This document shows, piece after piece, positions 33,093 through 40,502 of a stretch of 64,000 nt of DNA. Origin of the DNA: Saccharopolyspora hirsuta (lineage in GTDB: Bacteria > Actinomycetota > Actinomycetes > Mycobacteriales > Pseudonocardiaceae); the NCBI RefSeq assembly GCF_008630535.1, contig NZ_VWPH01000002.1, positions 62,001-126,000 of the forward strand, written 5' to 3'. How positions within the stretch are numbered: the stretch's first letter is position 1; every line of letters starts with the position of its first letter. The position numbers and the translations under genes are program-made. The notes under the pieces are model-generated. The model made no database searches. It was given only the letters and a program-made list of their open reading frames with translations, and was not told the origin of the DNA.

Positions 33093-34377
33093 ACAGCTCC
33101 ACCGGTTCTGGGCGGGCTGGCCACGGGGGTTCGGGGAGTTCCAGGTGGCGGTAGATCAGTCCTCGGAGGCGTTCGTGGGGGTTGGTCTCGAAGGTCAGGT
33201 CGGCTAGTTGTTGGTGGTCCGGGAGCGGGGTTGCCGCTTCGACCTGGGGGCGGATGTCGGCTGTCGGGTCCAGGCGTCGGGCTCGGGCGCCGAGGAGCGC
33301 CATCGGGGAGTTCGGGACCACCTCGGTGTTGCCGAATGCCGCTAGCAGCAGGGGTTTTCCCAGGGCTGCGGCGTAGAGGGCCAGGGAGCCGTGGTCGGTG
33401 ATCACGACGTCCGCGGCGACCAGGGCTGCCTGCCACTTCCGCAGGCGGGGGACCAGGATCAGGTCGTTGTGCAGGGCCGTGCTGAGCCAGGTTTCCAGTT
33501 GCAGGCTTTCGTACTTCTGCCAGATGTTCGGGTGCAGGACCAGGGCGATCCGGTGGTCCGGCAGTTCGGCGGTCAGCCGCTTCGGCAGGTCGCCCCACCT
33601 GGCGAACAGCGACTCCGGGCCCCACGTCGACGCCACCACCACCAGCTCGCGGTCACCGGCCAGGGCGCTGCGGTACTGCTCGCGCATCGGCAGGCTGGCG
33701 CGCAGGCGCGCGTAGCAGGGGTCGCCGATCACCTCGGCGCGCGGTGCCGCTTCCGGGCACTGGCTCCGGAGCTGGGCGAGCTGGCTCGGGTGGGACAGGC
33801 CGACGACCGCCGGGACGACCCGGTCCTCGTGCACCAGCTGGGTGCGGGAGAGGCCGGAAACCTCTGCGGCGACGCCGGATTCGGTGGCTCGCAGCTTGTT
33901 GTGGCCAGCGCCGTGCGGGAGCGTCAGGACGGGCATTTCGAGCTCGTGCAGGGGGCCGTTGCCGCTGGGGGAGACGGCGAAGTCGAAGTCCTTGCCGAGG
34001 GCGGTCTCCCAGTCGACCACCTGGGCTCCGGTCAGGTGCAGCTGTTCGGTGAGGTTCGCCGCGAACTCGGATCCGGCCGCGACCGCGAAGCGGGTTTCCA
34101 CGCGCATGTCGTCGGCCAGCAGCGGGAGGACGTCGAGCAGGCGGTCCAGCGCCGTCAGGGTGCGGACGACGCCCAGCACCCGTCGCTCGATCGGCGCGCT
34201 GTCCCAGCGACCGGCGCGCTCCGCCGCTTCCGGGCTTCCGGGCTTCCGGGCTTCCGGGCTTCCGGGCTTCCGGGCTTCCGGGCTTCCGGGCTTCCGGGCT
34301 TCCGGGCTTCCGGGCTCGTTGTAGCTGGTCAGGTCGGGTTCTCCCGGGTCCCGGTGGTGCTCTCGCGCGGTGCGCAT
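33079..34377 (-). CDS. GT-B-like (CDP-glycerol/glycosyl) transferase with repeat-variable N-terminus
   Basis: The 432-aa frame encodes a GT-B-fold transferase core from about residue 62. The first Rossmann strand is RRVLGVVRTLTALDRLLDVL. VLTLPHGAGHNKLR matches the phosphate-contacting region. VIGDPCYARL, VVVASTWGPESLFARWGDLP, VLHPNIWQKYE and ADVVITDHGSLALYAAALGK match the C-terminal domain of CDP-glycerol:polyglycerophosphate transferase-like proteins. Residues about 22-51 are encoded by eleven copies of an 8-bp unit and read (KPGSPEAR)n. Because 8 is not a multiple of 3, gain or loss of one unit changes the frame joining ATG 34377 to the core. A cell-surface polymer role is inferred from the fold. 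Confidence 0.72.
   Translation of the reverse strand: MRTAREHHRDPGEPDLTSYNEPGSPEARKPGSPEARKPGSPEARKPGSPEAAERAGRWDSAPIERRVLGVVRTLTALDRLLDVLPLLADDMRVETRFAVAAGSEFAANLTEQLHLTGAQVVDWETALGKDFDFAVSPSGNGPLHELEMPVLTLPHGAGHNKLRATESGVAAEVSGLSRTQLVHEDRVVPAVVGLSHPSQLAQLRSQCPEAAPRAEVIGDPCYARLRASLPMREQYRSALAGDRELVVVASTWGPESLFARWGDLPKRLTAELPDHRIALVLHPNIWQKYESLQLETWLSTALHNDLILVPRLRKWQAALVAADVVITDHGSLALYAAALGKPLLLAAFGNTEVVPNSPMALLGARARRLDPTADIRPQVEAATPLPDHQQLADLTFETNPHERLRGLIYRHLELPEPPWPARPEPVELFTPR
34227..34314. repeat. Eleven perfect tandem copies of an 8-bp unit
   Basis: CTTCCGGG (CCCGGAAG on the coding strand) is repeated eleven times without a mismatch over 88 bp, inside the 5' coding part of the leftward transferase gene. 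Two alternative upstream start codons lie in different frames: ATG 34377 is in frame with the core at the present count, and ATG 34387 is not. This is the layout of a slipped-strand contingency locus. Confidence 0.9.
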
Positions 34378-34420
34378 GACGGTCCATCCTAGTACGCGGC
34401 GGCGCCGGTACCGGGGGCGC

Positions 34421-35923
34421 TCACGCCGTGGTCGACGGGTCCGTCGCCGGGCTCTCGTCTATCTCCACGCGGTTGCGGCCAGCTCGTTTCGCCCGGTACA
34501 GGGCGATGTCCGCGGCCGCGAACAGGTGCTCCAGGTTCGCCGGGCCAGCCGCGACGCCGATGCTCACCGTCGGCGCTTTGGTGATCCGGCCCAGCACCAG
34601 GCGCCAGTCGTGGTTGTGCACCGCCGCGCGGATGCGCTCGGCGACCACCGGCCCGGCGTCGCGGGACTCCTCGCTGGAGCCGACCAGCAGGACCACGAAC
34701 TCGTCCCCGGCCCAGCGGCAGATCAGGTCGTCGGCGCGGCACTCGCGGCGCAGCAGGTGCGCCACCTCCTGGAGCACGACGTCGCCCGCCGTGTGCCCGG
34801 CCAGGTCGTTGACGTCCTTGAACCAGTCGACGTCCAGCAGCACCAGCCACGGCACCCGTCCTGCGGACGCGGTCTGCTCCAGCAGCAGGGGCGCGCGGCG
34901 CTCCAAGCCGAGGCGGTTGGTGAGGCCGGTCAGCGGGTCGCGGAGCGCGGCCTCGCGGGCGGCCATCGCCATCCGCTGGGCCTGCACCGCGACGCGGCGC
35001 TGCTCCAGAGCCTGGCCCAGCCCTTCGCGCAGCGCGTCGACCGCCATCCGGCTCGCCGAGACCGTCCGGCGCAGCGCGGCGGACTCACCCACCGGGTCGG
35101 ACAGCGCCTCGCAGATCGCCGCCAGGTCGAGGGAGAACTGCATCATCAGCATCGTGTCGCGGATGGTCTCCGCGGCGTCGAGCGCCCGGCTGGCCAGCGT
35201 CCGGGCCTCCTCCAGCCGGTTCTGCTGGCGGCGCACCACCGCCAGCACCCAGTTCGCCACCGACGAGGTGAACCAGTCGTCCGCCGCGCGGGCCAGCGCG
35301 AGGGCCTCCTGCGCGACGTGCTCGGCGGCGTCCCGGCGGCCGATGCCGACCAGCGCCCGTGCCAGCCCCGCCATCGCCGAGCGCTTCACCTGGCCCGGCC
35401 AGGCCAGCGTCCGCGCCTCCTCGAACAGGTCGCGGGCCAGGGAGAACTGCACGAACCGCTCGTCCTCCGGCAGCGTCGCGGCGCGGAAGATCCGGGCGTT
35501 GCCCTCGCGGCACAGGCAGTGCGCCAGCGCCGCCGTGTCGTCGCAGTCGCGGGCCAGCTGCACCGACAGCGCCATCATCTCCAGCGCCGGGCCGCGGTGG
35601 CCGATGGTCTCCAGCAGGTAGCCGAGCATGCTGACGGTGTGCGCGGCCGCCGCCCCCTCGGGCCGGTCCACGTCCAGGTCGGTCCAGCCCTCGGCGAGCA
35701 GCTCCAGCGCGACCGGGATGTGCTTCAAGCGCCAGGCCAGGGACGCCCGGTGCACCAGCACCGCGGAGCGGTTCCACTGCTCCGAGACCCGGTTCGCCCC
35801 GGTCGAGACCAGCTCCTCGAAAGCCGCCTCGGCCTCGGTGAAGCGGCCGGAGTCCAGCAGGGACCGCACCTGGCGGTCCTGGGCCGGGATGTGGCCGACC
35901 ATCAGCGGGTCATCGTGCTGCAC
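34421..35923 (-). CDS. Diguanylate cyclase (GGDEF) with N-terminal TPR-like region
   Basis: The 500-aa soluble protein has an alpha-helical N-terminal part of repeated TPR-like helices (about 1-300; for example LDSGRFTEAEAAFEELVSTG and LVGIGRRDAAEHVAQEALAL). A linker coiled segment, ALEQRRVAVQAQRMAMAARE, follows. The C-terminal GGDEF domain (about 325-490) has DPLTGLTNRLGLERR, LLDVDWFKDVNDLAGHTAGD and the active site CRWAGDEFVVLL. The first Gly of GGDEF is Ala, a variation compatible with activity. An RADD inhibitory site lies five residues before it. GTG 35923 is six bases after GAGGAAG. It is predicted to make c-di-GMP in response to a protein partner bound by the TPR part. Confidence 0.85.
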   Translation of the reverse strand: MQHDDPLMVGHIPAQDRQVRSLLDSGRFTEAEAAFEELVSTGANRVSEQWNRSAVLVHRASLAWRLKHIPVALELLAEGWTDLDVDRPEGAAAAHTVSMLGYLLETIGHRGPALEMMALSVQLARDCDDTAALAHCLCREGNARIFRAATLPEDERFVQFSLARDLFEEARTLAWPGQVKRSAMAGLARALVGIGRRDAAEHVAQEALALARAADDWFTSSVANWVLAVVRRQQNRLEEARTLASRALDAAETIRDTMLMMQFSLDLAAICEALSDPVGESAALRRTVSASRMAVDALREGLGQALEQRRVAVQAQRMAMAAREAALRDPLTGLTNRLGLERRAPLLLEQTASAGRVPWLVLLDVDWFKDVNDLAGHTAGDVVLQEVAHLLRRECRADDLICRWAGDEFVVLLVGSSEESRDAGPVVAERIRAAVHNHDWRLVLGRITKAPTVSIGVAAGPANLEHLFAAADIALYRAKRAGRNRVEIDESPATDPSTTA

Positions 35924-35988
35924 CGCTTCCTCGCAGGGGGCGCACCTCGTCGTGGAACCGCGAGCGGGCGGTCTTGTCGCGCTACAGG

Positions 35989-36666
35989 CTACCGGCTGCG
36001 GCCGTTCCCGTACTTGTCGTAGTGCAGGACGTCGTCCAGCGGCAGCCGCTGCCGCCAGCCGTGCCGCTCCAGGTCGGGCACGTCGGCCAGCGAGCGCACC
36101 GGGCCCACGCACAGCCAGGCGACCGGGCGCACCCCGCTCGGGATGCCGAGCAGGCGGCGCAGGAACTCCTCGCGGTAGAAGCTGACCCAGCCCACGCCCA
36201 GGCCCTCGGCGGTGGCCGCCAGCCACAGGTTCTGGATGGCCAGGCACACCGAGTACAGCCCGGCGTCGGCGATCGCGTGGCGGCCGAGCACCTGCGGCGC
36301 GCCGCGTCCGGGGTCGTAGGTGACGGCGATGCCGAGCGTGGACTCCGCGATGCCCTCGACCTTGATCTTGGCGAACGTCCCGGCGCGCTCCCCGTCGAGC
36401 TGGGAGGCGAACACGCTGCGCTCGGCGAGCACGTGCTCGCGGAAGGCGCGGCGGGTGGCCTCGTCGCGGACCAGCACGAAGTCCCAGGGCTGGGACAGCC
36501 CGACGCTGGGCGCGCTGTGCGCGGCGGTGAGCACCCGGCGCAGCACCGGCTCGGGGATCTCGGCGCCGGTGAACTCGCGGCGCACGTCGCGGCGTCGGTT
36601 GATCACCTCGTAGAGGTCGGCGGCGGGGGCGGTGTCGGTCAACTTGGAGGTTCCGGCGATCGTCAT
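35989..36666 (-). CDS. bluB: 5,6-dimethylbenzimidazole synthase
   Basis: The 225-aa nitroreductase-fold enzyme matches BluB, which fragments reduced FMN with O2 to form the lower ligand of vitamin B12. Diagnostic residues appear in EVINRRRDVRREFTGAEIPE (about 20-39), LTAAHSAPSVGLSQPWDFVL (about 46-65) and LWLAATAEGLGVGWVSFYRE (about 147-166). The C-terminus carries LPLDDVLHYDKYGNGR. The N-terminal RRRDVRR FMN-phosphate contacts are intact. It stands between the GGDEF gene and the zinc-type ribosomal cluster, all leftward. No other cobalamin gene is in the window. Confidence 0.9.
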   Translation of the reverse strand: MTIAGTSKLTDTAPAADLYEVINRRRDVRREFTGAEIPEPVLRRVLTAAHSAPSVGLSQPWDFVLVRDEATRRAFREHVLAERSVFASQLDGERAGTFAKIKVEGIAESTLGIAVTYDPGRGAPQVLGRHAIADAGLYSVCLAIQNLWLAATAEGLGVGWVSFYREEFLRRLLGIPSGVRPVAWLCVGPVRSLADVPDLERHGWRQRLPLDDVLHYDKYGNGRSR

Positions 36667-36763
36667 CGCCGTCCATCCTGCCCGCCGGGCCGGTGCGGCG
36701 GCGGGCAGGGTGAGGAGAGCGGCCGGGGCGGCGGTTTTCGCGCGGAACCGCCGCCCCGGTGGC

Positions 36764-37003
36764 TCACTTGCGGCCGTTGCTCGGGTACGGCAGCAGCGCC
36801 ATCTCGCGGGCGTTCTTGATCGCCTTGGCGACCTCGCGCTGCTCCTGCACGGTCAGGCCGGTGACCCGGCGGGACCGGATCTTGCCCCGGTCGGACAGGA
36901 ACTTGCGCAGCAGCGCGGTGTCCTTCCAGTCCACCTGGACGACTCCTTCGCGCTGGAGCAGGTTGGGCTTGCGCCGGAAGTTGCGGCGGTCGGTGTTCGG
37001 CAC
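36764..37003 (-). CDS. rpsR: 30S ribosomal protein S18, zinc-independent paralog
   Basis: The 79-aa protein aligns along the whole S18 family: [60 protein letters not shown]. It has no cysteine at all. The zinc-type S18 carries a Cys-based ribbon, so this is the C-minus paralog that replaces it when zinc is scarce. It is the fourth gene of the leftward rpmB-rpmG-rpsN-rpsR run, three bases after rpsN. The main rpsR would lie elsewhere with rpsF-ssb. Confidence 0.95.
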   Translation of the reverse strand: MPNTDRRNFRRKPNLLQREGVVQVDWKDTALLRKFLSDRGKIRSRRVTGLTVQEQREVAKAIKNAREMALLPYPSNGRK

Positions 37004-37006
37004 GGC

Positions 37007-37312
37007 TCACCAGCTCGACTTCGTCACGCCGGGCAGCTCACCGGAGTGCGCCAGCTCGCGCAGCCGCACCCGGGAGACGCCGAACTTGCGGAAGTACCCG
37101 CGGGGCCGCCCGTCGACGGCGTCCCGGTTGCGCACCCGGACCGGGCTCGCGTCGCGCGGCTGGCGCTGCAGCTCGAGCTGGGCCGCGCTGCGCTCCTCCG
37201 GGCTGCTGCCCGGAGCGGCGATGATCTTCTTCAGCTCCGCCCGCCGCTCGGCGTACCGGGCGACGACCGCCCTCCGCTGCTCGTTGCGGGCGATCTTGGA
37301 CTTCTTGGCCAC
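37007..37312 (-). CDS. rpsN: 30S ribosomal protein S14, zinc-independent paralog
   Basis: This 101-aa S14 is the long, cysteine-free form: [73 protein letters not shown]. The short zinc-ribbon S14 has four cysteines, so this copy serves zinc starvation. GTG 37312 follows AAAGG. Family B hairpin 8 lies 73 bp upstream and separates it from rpmG, so expression from the Zur promoter would need read-through or an extra promoter. Confidence 0.95.
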   Translation of the reverse strand: MAKKSKIARNEQRRAVVARYAERRAELKKIIAAPGSSPEERSAAQLELQRQPRDASPVRVRNRDAVDGRPRGYFRKFGVSRVRLRELAHSGELPGVTKSSW

Positions 37313-37385
37313 TGGGCCTTTCCTCTCGTGTTCCAGGAGAACGGGGAAGCGATCCGCGGTGGGCTCGTTTTGCCTGGCAGGTGCC

Positions 37386-37429
37386 CGTGAGTGTTTTCGG
37401 GTGCTCTGGCGCCGCAACACACTCACGAC
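37386..37429. terminator. Family B hairpin 8
   Basis: CGTGAGTGT...ACACTCACG with a GC-rich interior forms a weaker member of the family. It lies inside the ribosomal-protein run, between rpmG and rpsN, and may attenuate transcription into rpsN-rpsR. Confidence 0.5.
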
Positions 37430-37459
37430 TCCTGAGCTGCGGAAACGAGCGCCGACCGA

Positions 37460-37627
37460 TCAGCGCTCCTCGCGGAACTCCACGTGCTTGCGCGCGACCG
37501 GGTCGTACTTGCGCAGGACCAGCCGGTCCGGGTCGTTGCGGCGGTTCTTGGTCGTCACGTAGGTGAAGCCGGTGCCCGCGGTGGAGCGCAGCTTGATCAC
37601 CGGCCGGGTGTCGGTGCTCTTGGCCAT
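37460..37627 (-). CDS. rpmG: 50S ribosomal protein L33, zinc-independent paralog
   Basis: The 55-aa L33 reads [53 protein letters not shown]. It lacks both CxxC pairs of zinc-binding L33, marking it as the C-minus form. Its ATG overlaps the last base of the rpmB stop codon (TGATG at 37625-37629), giving translational coupling. Depletion-induced synthesis frees ribosomal zinc. Confidence 0.95.
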   Translation of the reverse strand: MAKSTDTRPVIKLRSTAGTGFTYVTTKNRRNDPDRLVLRKYDPVARKHVEFREER

Positions 37628-37863
37628 CAGAACCGCTCCCCCCGGGCGCGCATCTCGGCGACGACCGCCTCGATGCCGCGCTTCTCGATCGTCTTCATCC
37701 CCTTCGTCGACACCCGCAGCCGGACCCAGCGGCCCTCGGAGGGCAGCCAGTAGCGCTTGCGCTGGACGTTGGGCAGCCAGCGGCGCCGGGTGCGGTGGTT
37801 CGAGTGGGAGACCTGGTTGCCGTAACCGGGCTGCATCCCGGTCACCTGGCATCGGATGGACAT
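37627..37863 (-). CDS. rpmB: 50S ribosomal protein L28 paralog
   Basis: The 78-aa L28 reads [60 protein letters not shown]. It keeps a single cysteine near the N-terminus and not the four of the zinc-binding form. It is the first gene of the leftward run and faces the COG0523 gene across a 97-bp gap with two Zur-like boxes. GGTAGGT precedes the ATG. Confidence 0.95.
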   Translation of the reverse strand: MSIRCQVTGMQPGYGNQVSHSNHRTRRRWLPNVQRKRYWLPSEGRWVRLRVSTKGMKTIEKRGIEAVVAEMRARGERF

Positions 37864-37877
37864 GACCTACCTCTCGA

Positions 37878-37897
37878 TAATGACATCCATTTTCAAA
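37878..37897. promoter_or_regulatory. Zur-box candidate upstream of rpmB
   Basis: On the minus strand TTTTGAAAATGGATGTCATT resembles the actinobacterial Zur consensus (about TGaAAatGatttTCA). It starts 15 bp before the rpmB ATG, where Zur binding would block the promoter. Confidence 0.65.
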
Positions 37898-37932
37898 ACG
37901 ACGCGACCGAGGGTACCGTGTGCCCGGCGTAG

Positions 37933-37949
37933 ATGAAAACCGTTGTCGA
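37933..37949. promoter_or_regulatory. Second Zur-like box, upstream of the COG0523 gene
   Basis: ATGAAAACCGTTGTCGA keeps the TGAAAAC half-site and a degraded GTTTTCA partner. It ends 11 bp before ATG 37961. A weaker match than the first box. Confidence 0.45.
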
Positions 37950-37960
37950 TTGAGGTGGGG

Positions 37961-39211
37961 ATGGAAACCGAGTCGTCCGCGATGCCGCTGATCATGGTGG
38001 CCGGGATCCGCGCGGACCAGGTCGCGTCGACCGCCGAGGCGGTCCGGCGCAGCGATCCGGCGGGCACCGCGCTCGTGCACCACGACCTGCGCGAAGTCGC
38101 CCAGGGCGTGGTCCGGCGGCTGATCCGCCACGGCGGCACCGAGCAGGTCGAGGTGCTGGAGCTGGCGCACGGTTGCGTGTCCTGCACCCTGCGGGAGGAC
38201 CTGCTGCCGCTGCTGCGCAGGCTGACCGCCGCGCCGGACGTGACCGGGGTGGTCGTGCAGCTCGACCAGGCCCTGGAACCGGACACGATCTGCTGGGCGC
38301 TGCAGCACGTCGAGGTGGACGGCCGCCCGCTCACCGCCGACGTCCGCGTCGAGGCCGTGATCACCGCGGTCGACGCGGCGAGCTGGCTGGCCGACGCGAC
38401 CGGCGAGGACGAGCTGGTCGAGCGCGGCATCGGCGGCAGCCCCGACGACGAGCGCACGGTGGCCCAGGTCGCGGTCGGCCAGGTCGAGTTCGCCGACGCG
38501 ATCGTGCTGCTGGGCGAGGCCGAGGACCGCTGGACGCAGGTGCGCACCGAGGCCGTGATCGCCAGGCTGACCGCGACCGCGCCGACCGCGCGGTTCGACG
38601 ACCTGGACGTCCCGGCGCTGCTGGCCCGCATTCCCGCCGGGGCGCGGCGCGGCGAGATCGACGGGCCGCACGGCCAGCTGCTGCGCGGCCAGCCGTCGCT
38701 GGACACCGACGCCGGGGTGTCGACGGTGCTGTTCGAGGAGCGGCGGCCGTTCCACCCGGAACGCCTGCACGAGGCCATCGACGTGCTGCTGGACGGCGTG
38801 GTGCGCACCCGCGGCCGGGTCTGGGTGGCCAGCCAGCCCGACGTGGCGCTGTGGGTCGAGTCCGCCGGGGGTGGGCTCGGCGTCGCGCACGGCGGCCCGT
38901 GGTTGGCCTCGCTGGCGCCCGAGCAGTGGGCCGAGATCTCCCCGGAGCGCCAGGTCAGGGCCTCGCTGAACTGGGACGACTACTACGGCGACCGGATGCA
39001 GGAGCTGGTCGTGATCGCCCACGAGGCCGACCCGCAGCACATCGTCAGCGCCCTCCGCCGCGCCCTGCTCACCGACGACGAGCTCGCCGCCGGCGAGCAG
39101 GTCTGGGCGCAGTACGCCGACCCGTTCGGCGAGTGGCACACCGATCCCTGCGGCGACGACCCGGCGGAGCGCTCCGCCGACGCCGCGGGCGAGCGGGGCA
39201 ACCGGTCGTGA
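37961..39211 (+). CDS. COG0523 (CobW/ZNG-like) protein lacking the P-loop
   Basis: The 416-aa product resembles CobW-type metallochaperone GTPases that pair with zinc-independent ribosomal proteins. It has the metal motif region [20 protein letters not shown] (about residues 69-88, GCxxC) and [20 protein letters not shown], typical of the CobW C-terminal domain. The C-terminus carries [20 protein letters not shown]. The Walker A loop expected near residue 15 (GxxGxGKT) is absent: the strand is followed by [14 protein letters not shown] with no GKT/S. It may bind zinc without GTP-driven transfer. ATG 37961 follows GAGGTGGGG. A Zur-like box lies just upstream, and rpmE and rpmF follow in the same direction. 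Confidence 0.82.
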   Translation: METESSAMPLIMVAGIRADQVASTAEAVRRSDPAGTALVHHDLREVAQGVVRRLIRHGGTEQVEVLELAHGCVSCTLREDLLPLLRRLTAAPDVTGVVVQLDQALEPDTICWALQHVEVDGRPLTADVRVEAVITAVDAASWLADATGEDELVERGIGGSPDDERTVAQVAVGQVEFADAIVLLGEAEDRWTQVRTEAVIARLTATAPTARFDDLDVPALLARIPAGARRGEIDGPHGQLLRGQPSLDTDAGVSTVLFEERRPFHPERLHEAIDVLLDGVVRTRGRVWVASQPDVALWVESAGGGLGVAHGGPWLASLAPEQWAEISPERQVRASLNWDDYYGDRMQELVVIAHEADPQHIVSALRRALLTDDELAAGEQVWAQYADPFGEWHTDPCGDDPAERSADAAGERGNRS

Positions 39212-39242
39212 GCGCACGACCCCGACACCGCGAGGAGACATC

Positions 39243-39494
39243 GTGAAACCCGGAATCCACCCCGAGTACCGGCCGGTCGTGTTCCAGGACCGCACCACCG
39301 GGCAGAGCTTCCTGACCAGGTCCACCGCGACGTCCGACGCGCGCATCGAGTGGGAGGACGGCAACTCCTACCCGCTGATCGTGATCGACGTGACGGCGTA
39401 CTCGCACCCGTTCTGGACCGGCAACCAGCGGGTGCTCGACACCCAGGGCCGGGTGGAGAAGTTCCGCCGCCGCTACGGCGGTCGCACCCGCTGA
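39243..39494 (+). CDS. rpmE2: 50S ribosomal protein L31 type B
   Basis: This 83-aa L31 is the zinc-free type B form: [71 protein letters not shown]. It has no CxxC. GTG 39243 follows GAGGAGACATC. It is the second gene rightward from the Zur-type intergenic region, after the COG0523 gene, and extends the zinc-sparing set. Confidence 0.95.
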   Translation: MKPGIHPEYRPVVFQDRTTGQSFLTRSTATSDARIEWEDGNSYPLIVIDVTAYSHPFWTGNQRVLDTQGRVEKFRRRYGGRTR

Positions 39495-39524
39495 TCCCGC
39501 CCCGACGAAGGAGGAGTTCGAGGA

Positions 39525-39677
39525 ATGGCAGTCCCGAAGCGGAAGATGTCGCGGGCCAACACGCGGCACCGGAGGTCGCAGTGGAAGGCGGCGGCGCCGG
39601 ACCTGGTGCCGATCGTCGTGGACGGGAAGCGCCAGCTGGTGCCGCGCGCCCTCATCCGGCACTTCCACCAGCGGTGA
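39525..39677 (+). CDS. rpmF: 50S ribosomal protein L32
   Basis: A 50-codon gene: [49 protein letters not shown]. No cysteine pair is present, so it is the zinc-independent form. ATG 39525 is preceded by AAGGAGGAG and AGGA. It ends the rightward zinc cluster and a hairpin follows. The rpmF-mprA adjacency is the same as in Mycobacterium. Confidence 0.95.
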   Translation: MAVPKRKMSRANTRHRRSQWKAAAPDLVPIVVDGKRQLVPRALIRHFHQR

Positions 39678-39684
39678 CCCGTTC

Positions 39685-39722
39685 GGCGCGGGCCGATCAC
39701 CCGCGGTGATCAGCCCGCGCCC
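39685..39722. terminator. Hairpin after rpmF
   Basis: GGCGCGGGC-CGATCACC and GGTGATCA-GCCCGCGCC pair around CGC, starting 8 bp after the rpmF stop. A strong stem without a T-run. Confidence 0.55.
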
Positions 39723-39766
39723 GGAGGTGAGACCGTCGTCACGGTGGTCCGCGACGACGGGTGAGG

Positions 39767-39784
39767 TTCTCAGCTCGTTCTCAG
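39767..39784 (+). promoter_or_regulatory. Tandem MprA-box candidate upstream of mprA
   Basis: TTCTCAG occurs twice (39767-39773 and 39778-39784) with starts exactly 11 bp apart, 23 bp before the mprA ATG. The same arrangement precedes htrA at 44448. Direct heptamer repeats one helical turn apart fit an OmpR-type response regulator dimer. Confidence 0.7.
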
Positions 39785-39806
39785 GGCCGCGGGTAAGACT
39801 GTGCTC

Positions 39807-40502
39807 ATGCGCATCCTCGTCGTCGACGACGATCGTGCCGTGCGGGAATCCCTGCGCCGGTCCTTGCAGTTCAACGGGTACCAGGTGGAGCTCGCCGCGG
39901 ACGGTCAACAGGCCCTGGACCAGCTGGCCGCCAGCCGCCCCGACGCCATGGTGCTCGACGTGATGATGCCCCGGCTCGACGGGCTGGAGGTCGCCCGGCG
40001 GCTCCGCAGCACCGGCGACGACCTGCCGATCCTGGTGCTCACCGCCCGCGACGCGGTCTCCGACCGGGTCGCCGGGCTCGACGCGGGCGCCGACGACTAC
40101 CTGCCCAAGCCCTTCGCGCTGGAGGAGCTGCTCGCCCGGCTGCGCGCGCTGCTGCGCCGCGCCAGCCCGCCGGAGGCCGGTCCGGACGAGCACCCGGCCG
40201 CGCTGCGCTTCGCCGACCTGGAGCTGGACCCCGGCACCCGCGAGGTCCGCCGCGGCGAGCGCCCGATCAGCCTCACCCGCACCGAGTTCGCCCTGCTCGA
40301 ACTGCTGATGGCGCACCCCAAGCAGGTGCTGACCCGCAGCCGCCTGCTGGAGGACGTGTGGGGCTACGACTTCCCGACCTCGGGCAACGCCCTGGAGGTC
40401 TACATCGGCTACCTGCGCCGCAAGACCGAGGCCGAGGGTGAGCCGCGGCTGATCCACACGGTCCGCGGCGTCGGCTACGTGCTCCGGGAGACCCCGCCGT
40501 GA
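39807..40502 (+). CDS. mprA: Response regulator MprA (OmpR family)
   Basis: The 231-aa regulator has a receiver domain: [20 protein letters not shown]; phospho-acceptor Asp in [20 protein letters not shown]; Thr/Lys in [11 protein letters not shown] and [14 protein letters not shown]. The OmpR-type winged helix reads [51 protein letters not shown]. In mycobacteria MprA-MprB respond to cell-envelope and protein-misfolding stress and control pepD and sigE. Here rpmF precedes and mprB follows with a GTGA overlap, as in Mycobacterium. Start ATG 39807 is chosen over GTG 39801. Tandem CTCAG boxes upstream suggest autoregulation. Confidence 0.92.
   Translation: MRILVVDDDRAVRESLRRSLQFNGYQVELAADGQQALDQLAASRPDAMVLDVMMPRLDGLEVARRLRSTGDDLPILVLTARDAVSDRVAGLDAGADDYLPKPFALEELLARLRALLRRASPPEAGPDEHPAALRFADLELDPGTREVRRGERPISLTRTEFALLELLMAHPKQVLTRSRLLEDVWGYDFPTSGNALEVYIGYLRRKTEAEGEPRLIHTVRGVGYVLRETPP

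Noticed and set aside
34227..34314. Tandem 8-bp array as CRISPR or protein-repeat domain
   Set aside because: Units are contiguous without spacers and too short for CRISPR. The protein repeat is a by-product of reading an 8-bp unit in three frames.
34421..36676. Single giant GGDEF gene extending over bluB
   Set aside because: The extension is a shadow frame of bluB. GTG 35923 has a good ribosome site and bluB is a complete gene on the same strand.
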